Of a stretch of 6,664 nucleotides of DNA, positions 5,882 to 6,664 are shown piece after piece (position 1 is the first letter of the stretch; each line of letters opens with the position of its first letter). Below the pieces are notes generated by a model that worked only from the letters and a program-made list of their open reading frames with translations, was not told the DNA's origin and ran no database searches. The position numbers and the translations under genes are program-made. The DNA is from Rhodospirillaceae bacterium (GTDB lineage: Bacteria; Pseudomonadota; Alphaproteobacteria; MPNO01; UBA2964): the NCBI GenBank assembly GCA_002712335.1, contig PATI01000031.1:1-6664 (forward strand). The letters run 5' to 3'.

Positions 5882-6664
5882 ATGACTAAAACAAAGCTCG
5901 AAAAGAAGACTAAAGTAATCGGCATCGCCAGTGGAAAAGGTGGGGTGGGTAAGACTACTCTTGCCATTAATTTAGCTTCATTCTATGCACAGCAAGGCAA
6001 AAAAGTGTTGATATTTGATGCGGATATTGGTTTGGGAAATATCCATATTGCTCTAAGAAACAAATTGCATGGGACCTTAGTCGATGTCCTTGAGGACAGA
6101 AAGGAAATCGATGAAATTCTGATAGAAACTAAAATTGGTATCTCCATAGTTAGTGGAGGAAACGGTTTTGACGAAATTTTAGCTTTAGATAAGGCTAAGA
6201 CGAATACAATAATACAAGCCTTTGCTGCCCTTCAAGATCAATTTGATATCATGATTGTTGATATTTCAGCCGGCGCAGATCAGAGTGTTTTAAGCTTTTT
6301 ATCAGCATGTCATCATCAAATCGTTATAGGGACCAGCGAACCCTCGTCGGTTGCGGACGCGTATGCATTAATTAAACTTTTGAAAATTAAGATCGGAATA
6401 GAGGAATTAGTTTTTATTCCTAACCGAATGAAAACACTTTCTGAGGGAAAAATACTATTCGATAAAATGAATACAATTTCTGCAAAATTTCTTGGCTTGA
6501 GCCTTAAATATTTGGGCTCAATTTCAGAGAGCTCTGACTACGATACCGCTTGGAACAAGGGAATAGCAGCAGTTTCTATTGGGCAAACAACTCCGTGTTA
6601 TCATGATTTTGCCGGGCTTGTCGATGAATTAGATAAGTTACAAATAAGCAACACAAACAAACAA
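5882..6664 (+). CDS. flhG: FlhG/FleN, MinD-like ATPase controlling flagellar number (3' end cut off)
   Basis: FlhG (FleN in Pseudomonas) is a ParA/MinD-type ATPase that limits flagellar number by antagonising FlhF and the FleQ-type activator. The window holds 261 codons with no stop; a few tens of residues, including any membrane-targeting helix, lie beyond the edge. Visible motifs are the deviant Walker A GKGGVGKTT (18-26, signature Lys19 and Lys24), the switch I region FDADIGLGNIH (45-55), and Walker B IMIVDISAG (123-131), where the usual DTxAG has Ile128-Ser129. TSEPSSVADAYALIKLL (151-167) is strongly diagnostic of FlhG. The ATG at 5882 lies 22 nt after flhF with only a poor GGGA upstream. 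An in-frame GTG at 5846 would add 12 residues and overlap flhF. Neither start supplies the N-terminal DQAxxLR motif by which FlhG of Bacillus and Shewanella stimulates FlhF. Cotranscribed with flhA and flhF. Confidence 0.96.
   Translation, partial: MTKTKLEKKTKVIGIASGKGGVGKTTLAINLASFYAQQGKKVLIFDADIGLGNIHIALRNKLHGTLVDVLEDRKEIDEILIETKIGISIVSGGNGFDEILALDKAKTNTIIQAFAALQDQFDIMIVDISAGADQSVLSFLSACHHQIVIGTSEPSSVADAYALIKLLKIKIGIEELVFIPNRMKTLSEGKILFDKMNTISAKFLGLSLKYLGSISESSDYDTAWNKGIAAVSIGQTTPCYHDFAGLVDELDKLQISNTNKQ

Overview
This window is a flagellar gene block from an AT-rich bacterium, most likely a marine-type gammaproteobacterium with a polar, possibly sheathed or H-ring-bearing flagellum. Two things point there. 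One is the order flhA-flhF-flhG(fleN), the standard arrangement in polarly flagellated gammaproteobacteria. The other is the FlgP- and FlgT-like genes, which encode accessory outer rings of the basal body in Vibrio and relatives. A near-consensus sigma-54 promoter in front of flhA fits the FleQ/FlrA-type hierarchy of such bacteria. I cannot name a genus.

Left half, minus strand, read from about 2400 down to 1: flgP (lipoprotein of the LPP20 type), flgT-like (secreted basal-body ring protein), a small secreted LysM-domain protein, and the 5' part of a fourth, unidentified reading frame that leaves the window at its left edge. Gaps are about 20, 16 and 7 nt, so this looks like one transcription unit devoted to the periplasmic and outer-membrane side of the flagellar motor. 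No flgO is visible; the LysM gene sits in the same cluster.

Centre, about 2401-2611: a divergent control region of about 210 bp. It holds the sigma-54 promoter reading right into flhA. A 14-bp palindrome resembling the FleQ box lies just after its predicted start point. A weaker sigma-28-like candidate reads left into flgP.

Right half, plus strand: flhA (export gate), flhF (SRP-type GTPase for flagellar placement, 2-nt gap after flhA) and flhG/fleN (MinD-like ATPase for flagellar number, running off the right edge). FlhA is fully canonical. FlhF is the surprise: it keeps the N-terminal domain and the P-loop, but the other GTPase motifs (DTYR-type, DTAG, TKLD, terminal GQ) are altered or lost. 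The partner FlhG keeps its ATPase motifs but has no DQAxxLR activator motif at its N-terminus. The pair may represent a rewired polarity system. I found no mobile element, CRISPR array, tRNA or rRNA.
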